Assembly: GCA_005406025.1 (NCBI GenBank) | Contig: BGZK01000187.1 | Span: forward strand, 62,001 to 126,000 | Source: Eumeta japonica | Taxonomy: Eukaryota > Arthropoda > Insecta > Lepidoptera > Psychidae | Direction: 5' to 3' | DNA: 64,000 bases | Part shown: positions 13,114 through 25,200 of the stretch, piece by piece | Numbering within the stretch: position 1 is the first letter of the stretch | How the letters are laid out: every line of letters begins with the position of its first letter | The notes under the pieces: model-generated | Database searches by the model: none | The model's input: only the letters and a program-made list of their open reading frames with translations | What the model was told of the DNA's origin: nothing | Made by a program: the position numbers and the translations under genes

Positions 13114-13184
13114 TAGCGAACCCGAATTAACTCGCAATAAATTGATGCTATGTGCATGATAAGATTTGAAGAGTATTATTAATA
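13114..13184 (+). mobile_element. mariner fragment abutting a minisatellite
   Basis: AATTAACTCGCAATAAATTG, ATGCTATGTGCATGATAAGA and ATTATTAAT match, in order, the stretch at about 7722-7785 of the mariner copy at 6770 and the one at 27350-27400. The match stops where the tandem repeat begins. Confidence 0.65.
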
Positions 13185-13186
13185 GT

Positions 13187-13806
13187 CCGTGTTTTCTTTA
13201 AAAGTGCCATCACTTAGACCGTGAAATGTCAGTGCTATCTTTAAATGCGACATCTGATAGATCGTAAAACATAAGTCAGTTTTTTCTTTAAAAGCGCCAT
13301 CTGTTAGATCGTAACATGTAAGTCAGTGTTTTCTTTAAAAACGCAATCTGGTAGATCGTAAAATGAAAATCAGTGTTTTCTTTAAAAGCGCCATCTGTTA
13401 GATAGTAAAACATAAGTCAGTGTTTTCTTCAAAACCGCCATCTGATAGTAAAATATGTCAGTGTTTTCTCTAAAAGCGCCATCTAAAGATAAAAAAGTAA
13501 ATCAGTATTTTCTTTAAAAACGCCATCTGGTAGATCATAAAATATGTCAGCGTTTTCATTTAAAGCGCCATCTGTTAGATCATAACATGTAAGTCATGTT
13601 TTCTTTAAATGCGCCATCTAACGATAGTTAAATTGAAAGACAGTGTTTCTTTAGAAGCGCCATCTAACGATCATATAATTTGAGTGTGTTTTCTTTAAAA
13701 GCGCCACCTGTTAGAGAGTAAAATGTAAATCAATGTTTTCTTTAAAATCGCCAACTGTTAGATAGTAAAACGTAAGTCAGTGTTTTTTTAAAAGGTCCAT
13801 CTGTTA
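13187..13806. repeat. Minisatellite, about 14 units of about 45 bp
   Basis: Tandem units read approximately GTGTTTTCTTTAAAAGCGCC, then ATCTGTTAGATCGTAAAA, then a short variable tail ending GTCA. I count 14 units with substitutions and small indels; the last is truncated. Unit length ranges about 41-47 bp. No coding frame persists through it. Confidence 0.93.
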
Positions 13807-15116
13807 CGGTCAAATCTTACAACTTTGCCAATCCAGTCGAATTTGCCCAAACAGCAAAATTAACTTGGAACGTAACTAACTAAAAACCTGTTTCAAATAT
13901 TACTATTTTCTCTTTTAAGTAGAAAACTAGACTGTTTTCTGGCTGCACTGAGCCTTTATAACGGTACCGAATGTCAAACAGTCATCATTTGTTATCAAAA
14001 AAACGTCGGATTCGGTGGTGCCAATTTTTTTTCAAGAAACTTTATAGAGATCGGATATAAGCAATCAAGAGGTGAGTAATTGATATGGTTTAAAGAAATG
14101 TAGTCATATTTTGATGATGTTTCATAATTACAAAATAGGAATCTAATTAAGTGTAGTGAAATTATGGCGTTGGGCAATGTTAGACATGTAGTCACAGAAT
14201 CCAAAGTAACAACATTGCCCATCAATTTTCGGACTGTAGGGTTGTGAAAATTTCAAAATTTTGTAGGTATTACATTTTCTGATTGCTTTCGATTTTTAGT
14301 TCATTTGCTAGATACCTACCTATTTTCATGTCACTAATTCCTTCATGAAAGTAATGTATGGTATTGTACAATTAGTTTTTTGGAGTTAATTCCTTAAGAA
14401 TCGATTTTTCATGTATAAACCCCGGGTATGAAAAATCATGGGAAGTAAAATCAAACTTGGTATAACGTTACGTTACGTTCAGGTCAGTCTCGTGTGTATT
14501 GAGACTATGCACGGTATAGTTCCCATATCTTATGTTGAGCATCCCCTAGCATACATATACATGTATTATATTTTAGTTACTACATACCAATTGTCTCAGT
14601 ATTCAATGATGTCGATATTGTTCCTGGAATAAATACAACACAAAATGACGTAAATGGTGAATAAAATCAATCTTGTTTTCAACTTTCTTACATAAAATTA
14701 TCATTATTTATGTTTTCATGCTTTTGTTATGTATTTTAACGAATTTTTTGTATAATTAATATAAATAAATGGATCATGCATGCTTTAAATAATATAAAAG
14801 AATGCATACTAATCTATTTATTTTATCGTCGTTCGTAAAGAGTCTTCCTCTTCCAACTCCAGTCGTGCGTCGGAGCTGACACACACACATATAAGTGCGT
14901 GCACACGCGCTCACGCACACACAAACGCACACGTAAACGCACACGAACACGCAGATGACACACATACACACACGCGCGTTTTTCTACTTGTCTCAAAATG
15001 TAAACAATTTTGATAGGATTTATTATAAATTAATTTTGTTAATAATAAATAAAGTATTACTGTGAACCTACATATTCTACAATAAAAGCAATTAATTACA
15101 TAAGTATCTGTTTATA
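13807..15116. other. Intergenic, one CA/GT microsatellite, otherwise unassigned
   Basis: AT-rich intergenic DNA between the minisatellite and the palindrome pair. Apart from the microsatellite at 14878-14981 I see no feature; short open frames here have no recognisable motif. Confidence 0.5.
14878..14981. repeat. Imperfect (CA)n microsatellite
   Basis: About 100 bases of ACACAC with interspersed CG and AA steps (for example CACGCACACACAAACGCACA). On the opposite strand it produces a spurious Val/Cys-rich open frame. Confidence 0.9.
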
Positions 15117-15232
15117 TGTAGTAAAATTTATTATGAAAATAATAAATTTTACAACATGTATATGATACACTACACTACTACTACACTATATGTAGTAAAA
15201 TTTATTATGAAAATAATAAATTTTACAACATA
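15117..15232. repeat. Duplicated palindrome
   Basis: The approximately 41-bp block beginning TGTAGTAAAATTTATTATGA occurs at about 15117-15157 and again at about 15190-15230. Each copy is itself a hairpin (TAAAATTTATTAT / ATAATAAATTTTA, loop GAAA). A CACTAC-rich spacer separates them. Confidence 0.88.
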
Positions 15233-15480
15233 TAAGTATACATATAAAAGACAAAAAGATTGTTTACGTTTTTGGACAAGTAAACAAAACACAGATACTA
15301 TAGGTAGATATATTTTATTATGATACATTTATTGCTATATTACAGAATGGCGAAACCTAAGCTCAGCCCAAAAATAACGAACCAGAGAAAATTAGAAGCT
15401 CGGTCATATAAAAACTACACTGAAGAGGTGTTAGATTTAACCGTGAAATCAGTGGTAGTACAGACAGTAATTCATTTACA

Positions 15481-15549
15481 AAAGAAACTAATATATTTAA
15501 TTGATAAGAGGACTTAGTGAACTTAACAATTAAATATATTAGTTTCTTT
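15481..15549. repeat. Perfect 23-bp inverted repeat
   Basis: Arm 1 at 15481-15503 begins AAAGAAACTAATATATT; arm 2 at 15527-15549 is its exact complement. The loop is 23 bases. It sits at the left edge of a decayed repeat array. Confidence 0.9.
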
Positions 15550-16175
15550 ATAAACAAAAATGTCAAACGTGCATTTCATTCGGTCAAACATTTTAAATGA
15601 CTTTATATATTAACCATATTTATTAAATATGGAATTAAGTACAAAATTAAAAAAATATTTTTACTGAAACTAATAACCGTCAACCGTAAATTTTTGAATG
15701 TCGTTCGTCGCCAGTTAATTGATAAGCGACTCGGCACAAAAGAAACAGAAAAGATATTTGGGATATTTTAAATTTTTTATGCTTCTTTCACATAAATAAC
15801 TCACCGTCAAACGATTATTTCATTCTGTCAAAGATTTAAATGACATCTTATTTATTTATCAAAAATACTTCATATGATTTTTGATTTATTTAGAAATTAT
15901 GTAAATTAAAAACCATACATTTTTATTTTAACTAGTAGCTGTAAAAATAAATTCTTAATTTCATTAACCGTCAAACGATTGGTAAGCCATTCATAACAAA
16001 AAAATACATAAATAAAAGTCCGGAGAGCCAACTTAACAATAAAAATTGTGTATTTTTTTTTAACTAACGAATAACCGTCAAATGATTATTTTTAATTGTC
16101 ATAAACCTTAAAACGATTGACGTAAAAAAAATCAAAAAACGTAATTTAGAGGGGTCAACTTAACAATGATTTCGA
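15519..16175. repeat. Degenerate array with recurring ACCGTCAAACGATTATTT
   Basis: Variants of (AC)CGTCAAACG appear near 15558, 15679, 15803, 15966 and 16075, spaced about 110-160 bases. AACTTAACAAT recurs near 15520, 16030 and 16155. Two copies (15558 and 15803) share a longer stretch through TCATTC(T/G)GTCAAA and AAATGAC. The pattern suggests an old, diverged tandem or dispersed repeat; no coding content is seen. Confidence 0.55.
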
Positions 16176-17960
16176 TGAATTGTGTAAATTGCCGTGTTGG
16201 TTCTTTGCGTAAGTTGGTTCTCAAAACTACTAGTATATGGCGTGATAAAATAAAAAATAATTTAATAGCATGCTTAGTACATTTATTTATCATTTAGAGG
16301 CATATGTTTATGGGATTACAAGGTATGCCCAGCATTTATTTGCTTGTTTGCACGGCACGCCCTTCGTCCCCTGTATCAGGCGAGCGCGAGTGTCCACTCA
16401 CACACGCACCTCAAAGCTGATTATGGACACATTTACATTATGCCACAGGTCTGGTTGAATGGACGGGTATAACGCTTTTCCTTACATGACGATTTTGATC
16501 AAATGACACCTCCTACAGGCTGCATTAAAAACTTAGTTCCACTACAAAAAAATGAAAAAATTAATGGAAGTTTAACGACTAGCAATCAATAACTAGGAGT
16601 CTCTTGGCACTTGTCTTTCCGGGCATATTACTCCTTTCAGGGATGACAGCGATCTTCTATACTTTTCGTCTCAAATCAAAATTTTAATATCCATCCAACC
16701 CCTTTCTCAATTATCCTTCAAAATGATCAAAATCATGATTATTGAAATTAAAAACTCCAGGAATATATCAGGATTAGATATTATAATATTTCTTTCCTAG
16801 CTTATCCCGGGAATTCCGATCGTACCTTGATGGCAAACTTCCGCACCAAAGAAAGAGGAGCTATAGGATCGATTGCGGCAACACAGTTCGCCAACATTAC
16901 GCTTAAGATCCCCGGAAAGCCAAAACAATGATTACAAATGTCGCCTTTGGTATTCTAATTATTTGTGACGGGGTAAATTACAAAACTGATATCTGTGAAT
17001 TGTTGAAATGCAAGTAGCTCGATATTCTGAGCACGTGTGTGACTAAAGAAAAGACAGCGGTAGGGAAATGAAACACGGACCCTTTGATATTTATTGGTTT
17101 GGCTTTAATCACATGCAATAAGGATGCTGAGGTGTTAATTTCAGCCTATAAAAAAGATTATCTAAGTATGTAAACGGTTAGAAAGAAAGGTTCCTTGGGC
17201 TACGGGTTAAAAGCGGGGTGACGCGGATTTTAACTAAAAAGAGCGGAAGAAGTTTTGGAGTAATATAAGAGACACAGCTAAATATGATAAAATAAAATGC
17301 AGATGGACGGCAGAGGTATGGTGGCAAGACTGTTGTACCAGATTTATGATATGCGTTGAATAAACCATAAGGTACTTAATGACTTCATTATATTTGACGC
17401 CCCATAAGTCTCGTCAGTGTCGTTAGCAAACTGTATTCAAAAATTATTATTAAGAGTTTTGATTGAGAGTGAAAGTATGATTTAGACCGTACAAGAAGGA
17501 TTTCAAAAAGAGATATGCAACCCGCATATACCAAGTTTTTTCCTGTAAACCAACTTGAAAAAATTTTTGGACAAAGGTCAAAAGGTTTTCTGTACTTTCG
17601 TTGGTTTGGATAAGTTTATTGTAGAGAAGGAGCGATCTATGGAAAACCATATTTGTGCACGGTGTGAGTAGCAAATTTATAAAAGTACTGTAATCTTTTT
17701 ACACATGCTTCAGTGTCTGCATCGGGATAAACGACATACACTAATAGATTTGACATCCATATAAGTGTCAGGCAGAAATACATAACGTCACCATCACTAT
17801 TCTGCCTATATATCGATAGTTGTCTGTATGGTTTGAAAGAGTATGAATGTAGACTAAATGATCTTTGTAAATATTAAATTTCTTCTGTACACTTCTGTGC
17901 TAAATAATCCTTACGATGTTGTCATTTGAGTTGTGGGTGATTATAATTATTTTTTATATG
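16176..17960. other. Intergenic, mixed composition, unassigned
   Basis: Several GC-balanced blocks (16340-16470, 16800-17340) stand out from the AT-rich surroundings, which usually marks transposon relics or lost genes. A 50-codon open stretch on the minus strand (16802-16954) is noted separately. I could not name any element here. Confidence 0.35.
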
Positions 17961-18025
17961 GGATTTTTGAGAGGCAAACGAGTATGCGAGTCACCAGAGA
18001 GCAGGTGATTGCCGCCCCTATGTAG
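17961..18025 (+). repeat. 'GGCAAACGA' dispersed repeat, copy 1
   Basis: GAGAGGCAAACGAGTATGCG, then AGGTGATTGCCGCCCCTATG. The same order (GGCAAACGA, GGTGAT, TTGCCGCC, ATGGACA, GCCGGCCT) is seen more completely near 34080. I recall this repeat as common in Lepidoptera. Confidence 0.6.
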
Positions 18026-18590
18026 TCCAAAATAATAAAACTTTTAATACGAATTATAATACTAGTTCCGGAATTTTTGATAAAATTTATTTTAAATACT
18101 TCACAATAAATTTTATGAAAAAACGAAAGTGAAAGTCTTTTTTTTTAATTTGACAAATGGGTAGAGCAAAAAAAAAATCTCTAATAAAAATTGTAGGATA
18201 CAAAATTTTACTTGAATATAGTCTCTTAATTATTCTTTATTTTTGCTGTCATTAAGGTTAACAGAGTTAGAGTAGCTAGAAGCTGGGAATTGATAATTAT
18301 AATCTTAAAAAACATAACTTACCTAAAAATGTATACTTATATTGAGATGCGAAAAAAATTGTATTATTTAGAAAATTATAAACTTTAATTTCATAGATAT
18401 TTTTTAAAATTGTTTGTAAAAAGTCATAGTAATCAGGAGTTTGGATATGGTGGTGATTTTGAGTAGGAAGGCGATAAAAATAATTTTTAGTTTTGCTGTA
18501 TATTGTTTTATTATAATAATATAGAGATTTAGAATAACATAAAGAAAATCGAATTTAACCCATTTTAGACCGATAAAGATTTAAAAATTT

Positions 18591-20385
18591 CAGTTGGTAG
18601 GGGATAGCAGGTAGGATTCGTACAACAGGAGCATTCCTATAGTAGTTTATCTCCAATACACAATACGATGACGCGCTCGTATTTGTGTCTATGACTCCCA
18701 CTCACACATACTACCCTGCGCTACCCGCAGAGCGGGGCGGCAGTGCGGCCCATAGAGTATTATGAACATTGTGCGCCCGTAGGCGTCCTTGGAACGAGTT
18801 GGTGCGTGTTTACGCTCAACGTAAGTTATTTTTATTGTCACATTTAAACGCAATTAGCTCTTTAGTTTAGCTTAAATCGTAAAAGTAATTTATTTCGGTT
18901 TCTAAATCAATGACCAAGATACAAATACACGTCATGAATTAATGTTATAGACTATTTTTATTTTGTGTGAATTGTTTGCTTGGGTTGGGGTGCATTATGA
19001 GTGGGGTAGATTCGTACTGTACGAATGTACCCTGGACCACCATAGAGAGATAAATAACAGAGATTATTAGTGATGGGCGATTGCACCAAAAATTTTAATT
19101 TTTGGTGCAATCTGGTGCAAACATTCGAATTATTCCAATGATTCAATTCATAGTATTCGAAATATTAATCATCATTCGAATGATTTTTAACAGAAATAAT
19201 TTATTCCAATAATTTTATTTTTGTTCGCCTAATGTGTTTTACAATATTTATTTCTTTGTTTTTGTTTTATGTAACACAGAGGTATATATTGCAATTTATT
19301 TTTATTGTAATGGTAGCAGATGTGCCATAAAAAATCTTATTTATGTAGTTTCATTTCATTATTTAACTTCAAATTATACGAATGATGAAAATTCATTCAA
19401 ATGTTTTTTTTTTTATCATTTGAATATTTCGAATATCTCTTTCTTACAATCGAATATTTCGAACACCTGCCTATTCGTATGAATTGTTCATATTTTCTTA
19501 CAGAATCATGCCGCAAATATACCTGAAGAAGGGTACCAGAATCGGAGAGGTAGATGAAGATGCAATGGCATCTGCGATAAAAGAGGTTTAGGATAAAACT
19601 CTTCAAAAATATGGCACGAAACCAAGACTTCATGAAAGTCACTTAACAAAATTTCATAAACAACCTGCCGCTGAAAAAGAAAATGCTATCCCAGCGCGTG
19701 TTTTTAGATCAAAATTTAAGTCGAATCAAGTTTTCACAACTGCGGAAGAGGCTCACTTAAACGCTTATATCAATGTTTGTTCCAAAGGCACTATGATCTA
19801 ACAATAGAGCAAACAAGAAAGTTAGGATATGAATTAGCAAAAGCGAATAATTTGCCTTATCATGACAATATTATAACGATATGGGGGGAAAAGAATGGAT
19901 GGACAGTTTTCGCAGGCGGAATCCAAATTTAAGTCTCGGGAAACCAGAAAACACCAGTGCAGCACGTAACTATGGTTATATATTGATAAACGTTGATTAA
20001 TAATAAGTAAATTTATGTAAAACATTGCTACTGCATTCAGGACTAACTGTGTGTTTATTTTGATCTCGATGAATATCACTATTTTCTGTAAATGACATTA
20101 TGTAACACTGTACGGAGGTTCCCCACTGTGAATGAATATGCCCCACAATATGTACGAAACTACCTCGTATTTGTGGTGCCTTCGTACATTTTCCATTTTT
20201 TTAGAAAATCCTCGATAGCTCGAGTATGTTACGTTTTATGAATACAGGTACTATACACTCGCTGTAGCTGGACATGTTGGCTATCTAATAGTATTAAAAT
20301 TATTTCCAAATAGCTATTCGTTTTTCTCTGACATTGCCTAACGTAAAAAGTGTACGAATCCTATCTGCTTTACCCCATACAATTA
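18591..20385 (+). mobile_element. pogo-like transposon, internally deleted
   Basis: Terminal inverted repeats: left 18591-18623 contains GGGATAGCAGGTAGGATTCG; right 20352-20385 is its near-complement, containing GTACGAATCCTATCTGCTTT. GTACGAA-type motifs recur subterminally (near 19012, 20150, 20190). The interior carries the N-terminal part of a pogo/CENP-B-type transposase (next entry) but no DDE catalytic domain, so the copy is non-autonomous. The stretch 19068-19500 is full of ATTCGAA motifs and starts TAGTGATGGGC, like a hAT end, so it may be a second insertion. Confidence 0.75.
19508..19975 (+). pseudogene. pogo/CENP-B-like transposase N-terminus, broken
   Basis: The reading starts MPQIYLKKGTRIGEVDEDAM and has a stop after KEV, at about 19590. 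It resumes as DKTLQKYGTK... to VFTTAEEAHLNAY, then shifts frame to LTIEQTRKLGYELAKANNLP. It shifts again to KEWMDSFRRRNPNLSLGKPE, then NTSAARNYGY. The last phrase corresponds to the 'GKxWxxxFxxRxPxLSLRxPExTS' signature of the second helix-turn-helix of pogo/Tigger and CENP-B proteins. Stops and two shifts make it a pseudogene; the catalytic domain is absent. Confidence 0.75.
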
Positions 20386-20688
20386 CAGATATCTTTGTGA
20401 GAGCATGTCGTAATTATAAATCTAAAAACGTATAACTGTACTTCTAAGAGGCATGATCAATATAACATTTACGATTGTTTTATAGAGTACATACAGATTT
20501 CGATATTGAAATTTTTAAATGTTACGTTATAAAGATTATTCACTCGCTAATGTATAACTTGTATACATAGACATGTGTTTTGTGTAAAAATGTTAAGAAA
20601 TGCAATGATTACTAAATCTTAATTCCACTTATTATTTCATGTATAGCTTGAATTGTGAGCTTTTTATAATAAATTGCAGACGCAACAT

Positions 20689-22193
20689 TTACTGTTCAGA
20701 CGGTTCTTGTCTATCTACTGAATTTTGTTCTTCAGTAAGCTGTTCTTCTCCTGAAAAAGATTTTTCTTTTGTTTGTAATGCCTGTTCCTCCTCAGCTTGT
20801 ACTTCTTCGAGTAGAAGTTGTTCGTCTATTTCAACCGTTTGAGCTTTTTCGTCAAACTTGTCGGAGCTGTCTTTTTCTTCTTCTTCTTCGCTTGGTACTA
20901 CAGAAGGGTCTTCATTAGGGTTCGTGTATAAATATTCAACCTATAAATGATTTTAAATTTAAGAATGCACGTTACTCTTAATGTTCCAGCACAGAATATG
21001 GTTGTATTTACTGTACATCCACAGTCCTAAAAGTAATTGGATTTAAAACCGAGAAATCCATTAACACGATTTAAAAAATGATTTTCCCTAATTCCAATTA
21101 TATATCTATACGTGTTACAATTACAATACAGTTAATCCTTCTCGTTTCATATGAATTTCAAAGCATGAGAATATATGCATGCCGAATATCTAAAATATGT
21201 GCATGTTCTACGTTTTTATGTACTTAATAAAAAAAAAGTAAGCCGTACCTACATTTTAGAACATTACCTAAAGATTTTCTGATTGCTATCAATTTATATC
21301 GTCAATGCTCGTATTTCACAAGAATCATGCATATCAAAAGCAGTTTCGGGAAAGTCTACTGACGATTTGCACCAGTAGACATAAAACGCAATTCTAAAAG
21401 CAAACATATTCGTTGACAAATAACGTACGGACGGTTTGATAAATCGTACGGCTTACGTTTATAAGTTGCGTTTTTATCTTTTCCCGCGCTTTTTCGCAGT
21501 GCGACGGGGCGCCACATATTTTCATTTTTCGCATAGTTTGAATTAGTACTCTACCGCTGTTAGACATTAAAGGAATGTAGATAAAATTTGCTAACTGGCA
21601 GGAAAGAAAACTAATTGACAAGTATCCAGTAATAAACAATGACATATTAAACATAATGAGAGCTGTTCCTTCCAAGACTTTGCTGAAATACAAAGAAATA
21701 AACCATATTTTTGTTCGTATTTGTATTTTCTCTATTCCTTAATAACTATTTTATAATAACATGTAATAAAAAATCAACACTCCATACATATTTTCTTCAA
21801 GAAACGCATAGAAACGCATGCGCACGTGAAGCAACCACGAACGAGTATATAGAATACGCAGGCCAGTAATGCCACAGCGCTTCAAACACAGAGTACAAAA
21901 GTAGCTTGATTGATAAAGTGACAAGTCGGCAAAGTAAACCGACCATAAGCAATGTAAATTTTAAACAGAAGAGCAAATACAAAGCTCGGTGTTCAGACCC
22001 CGGCGGCCGGGTATCGACAGATACTGGCGCCCCCGCCGAACGGTGGACGACTCGAGAAGGGTTAACAAAAAAAAAGTAAAAATAAATTATGAAATAAACA
22101 AAAAGATAAAACGAATAAAAAATTCACCATGGTGCTCTTAGTGGATTCATTATAAAAACTCGATATGCTTTGATTTCTAAAAGGTGTTTTTAA

Positions 22194-22230
<37 letters not shown>

Positions 22231-25200
22231 GTCAAATTAGATACTGTTTTATTTTTGGACGTTTTTTTAAAAAGTGTAAATTCTTGTTAAGGCAAAAGTA
22301 GAAAAGAAAAAAGAATTTCACATTTATTTACAAACGTTATCCACTTGCGCCTAAACAGCAAATTCAATATATAAAAGTCGTAATATTAGCTTCCATTTAT
22401 AGGCATAAAACAATAGTTTCAAATACATCTAATATTCTATAGTATTAATACAACACTGTTTTATTTACTGTCACGTTATTAAATTCGCTTTTCTTTATAT
22501 GATGTCGTCTCTATTACTAACAAGTGGGAACATGTATCGTTATGTTTAAAATTTTTCTAGAATCAAACAAAACGTCTAATATCTCTGCCTCAGTAAGAAA
22601 ACAAAGTTCTATGCCTCGGTATCTTTATGTGCCATCAGCTCGTGAATTACTAACATCTATTCTAAAATAAATATGTGAAAGCAGGAGAAAACGGGCGGGT
22701 TTTTAGAATTGATGAGACGAAGAAGAAATAAGGGTGTCATGCCGACGTACATGCGTGGAATTGAGGAATGTTTAGAAATGTTGTACTTTTAGATTTGAAA
22801 TATGATCATATATTGATCTTGAAAACTGTTTAAATTTGGACCCGAATGTGTCGTATGAATCTATGCAAAGGAAGTCAGTCATGTGTAAAAAACCAATATA
22901 AATAATCATACATGTGAACTGGACTTTCTTCTCACAATTTAGTACGTTTATGTATTCCTTATTGAACATGATGAATTTAATTTTAATTTTACTTATTTAA
23001 TCATATGAAAATCACAAATATTATGTATATAACTTATTAATACTTTAATATTCTGCCGATTCCTTTACAAATATTCTTCTTACGTAAGAAGATAAATCAT
23101 TATTTTATATAAACATTTTAGTATTTTTGTTCAAATGTATACTAATACGATATAGTATTGTTACTGTTTCGGTAATTAATGAATTAAAATATTATTCTAA
23201 CCTTTATATCACTTAATTCAGGAGCCAAGGAAAATATACTTTCAATAAAATCTTTATAATATACATTTCCATCGCCACGAACATTTGCATCTCTCATCAT
23301 TTCGCGAACTTCGTCTTTATTAAATACATCACCATAGTAAGTTACTATACTTTCTATTTCATCGATTTCTAAAAAGCCCCTGTTTTCGGTGTCGAAAACC
23401 TAAAACAGATTAATAATTTCAAAATAATTAAACTTGTTTCATTCTTTTAACATTTACATAAACAGCGAAATGTACATACCGCAAAAGCTAGATATAATTC
23501 GTGTTTTATATCTGGTTCCAACACGCCCTTAATCAATATATATAATACTTGATCTATCGTTAATACTCTCGTCACTCCAGCTTTGAAACGCTCCATTTCA
23601 AGCATCAATTCTCCATATGAAGGATATTGAAAACTTCTCTTGTGAAAACTAATTTTACAGCAAAAACAATTCATCAATACACGAACTATAGTCGCCGGCA
23701 CAACTCCAAATGAATATGAGACAGCATTAGTTTTGATAATTCTTTCTTGCTCTCGATGATATATATATACATGGTGTATTACAATTTATCAATGAAGCAA
23801 CACACAAGCAGTGAATCGTTTTAAAAAAATTATATAAATACAATTGAAAAAGATTTATTGCGATCCATGTATACATATTATTTTGTACATAAGCAATGTA
23901 TTTAAACGAAACATGCTAACTATTTTTGTTTTCGTTTTGTCATAAATAGAGTGCTCCTGTTAATTAGACGTTATCAATTTTCATATTTAAAAAATTGATG
24001 TTGTTAATGAGCCTTTTTCATTTAAAGATTCAAAAAAAAATTACCAGAAGTAACTAAGTTACCAGAAGTAAGTAAGTACTAGCAACAAGTACAAATATTT
24101 TGATATCCTTATTTAAAGTAATATTTAACGGTACGATTTATTGTATGAATAAATACATATTTCGAATAAAAATATCGAAAAGTGAATGTAACATGGGAAA
24201 AAACATTGAGCGTTTGCTTGTTATACAGAATGGAATCGATTATGCGTCTTTTACGAAAATTTTCATATTCACTTCTTTTTTAGAACAACTTTACCAAAAT
24301 GACTATAAAAAAAATACATCATTGAAAACATACTTATAAATAATATAAAATAATATAGACACAACCCTATTAAATGCTCGGCCAGACTGCAAGCGCGAGT
24401 GCGGTGGTCGATTCGCGGTACCACGTGACGATCTCGAATTCTGCCTTGCGTTCAGGCTCCGCGATGTATTATTTTTAAAGAATTTATCTAATTACTTACC
24501 TACATATGACATTTGATGTCATCACTATTGTAAAGATCGCCGATGGTATTATTAAATTAGTGTCTGATTTTCCATGTATTCCACTTACCTCTAAACAAAC
24601 ATTGTTGTTTTAACGATACATAGAACGCAATATTACTTGCAGATTCGCAGGTTGTTGACTGTCAGAAGAAATTTCACTATATAGTCTTAGAACCGCAGCG
24701 ATATCACCTCTGCAAACTCCCCAACAAAATCATGTTTGCATATTCGATAACAGTAAAAGGTATTGTTATTAAATACTTCAATGTTAATCACACACGATCT
24801 TAGTTTCAAAAACTTCAGTCAATATCGTAAACATAACATCTATACTAAAATTGTAACTTAAAAAAACAGCGAAATTACAAAATACCTAACTTCTATGCAA
24901 GTTCAACGACCGCATGTGAGCGTGCTTCACTTTTAGCTGGGGGAAGCAACGTGACGCACGACCGACAGCGGCTATGCGTCTGGAGGCAGTGGTCGTGCTT
25001 CGCGCCTTAGCTGGCGGGATGCGGCGTGTCACACGACCGTCAGCTGTCACAAGTTGGACTATTGTAAATTTTTAGGACACGTTCCATGCTATTTTTTTTT
25101 AGAAACGGCTACTTCAGTGATAATGGTTTCTTTGGCAAAGTTGTTCTATACTAAACGATTTTGCTATCAATCGCCATCTCGGTGCCGCTTTCAATGTTAT

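Larger units (their letters stand above)
20941..23201. other. Intron 3 of the EF-hand gene
   Basis: Besides the possible nested gene and a TA microsatellite, the rest is AT-rich with no recognisable exon. The GC-rich block at 21985-22050 contrasts sharply with its surroundings. Confidence 0.5.

Noticed and set aside
14774..14971. Cys/Val-rich minus-strand open frame
   Set aside because: Produced by the CA microsatellite.
24370..24470. GC-rich block with GGTCGATTCGC, considered as a tRNA or SINE head
   Set aside because: No box A at the right spacing and no cloverleaf could be drawn.
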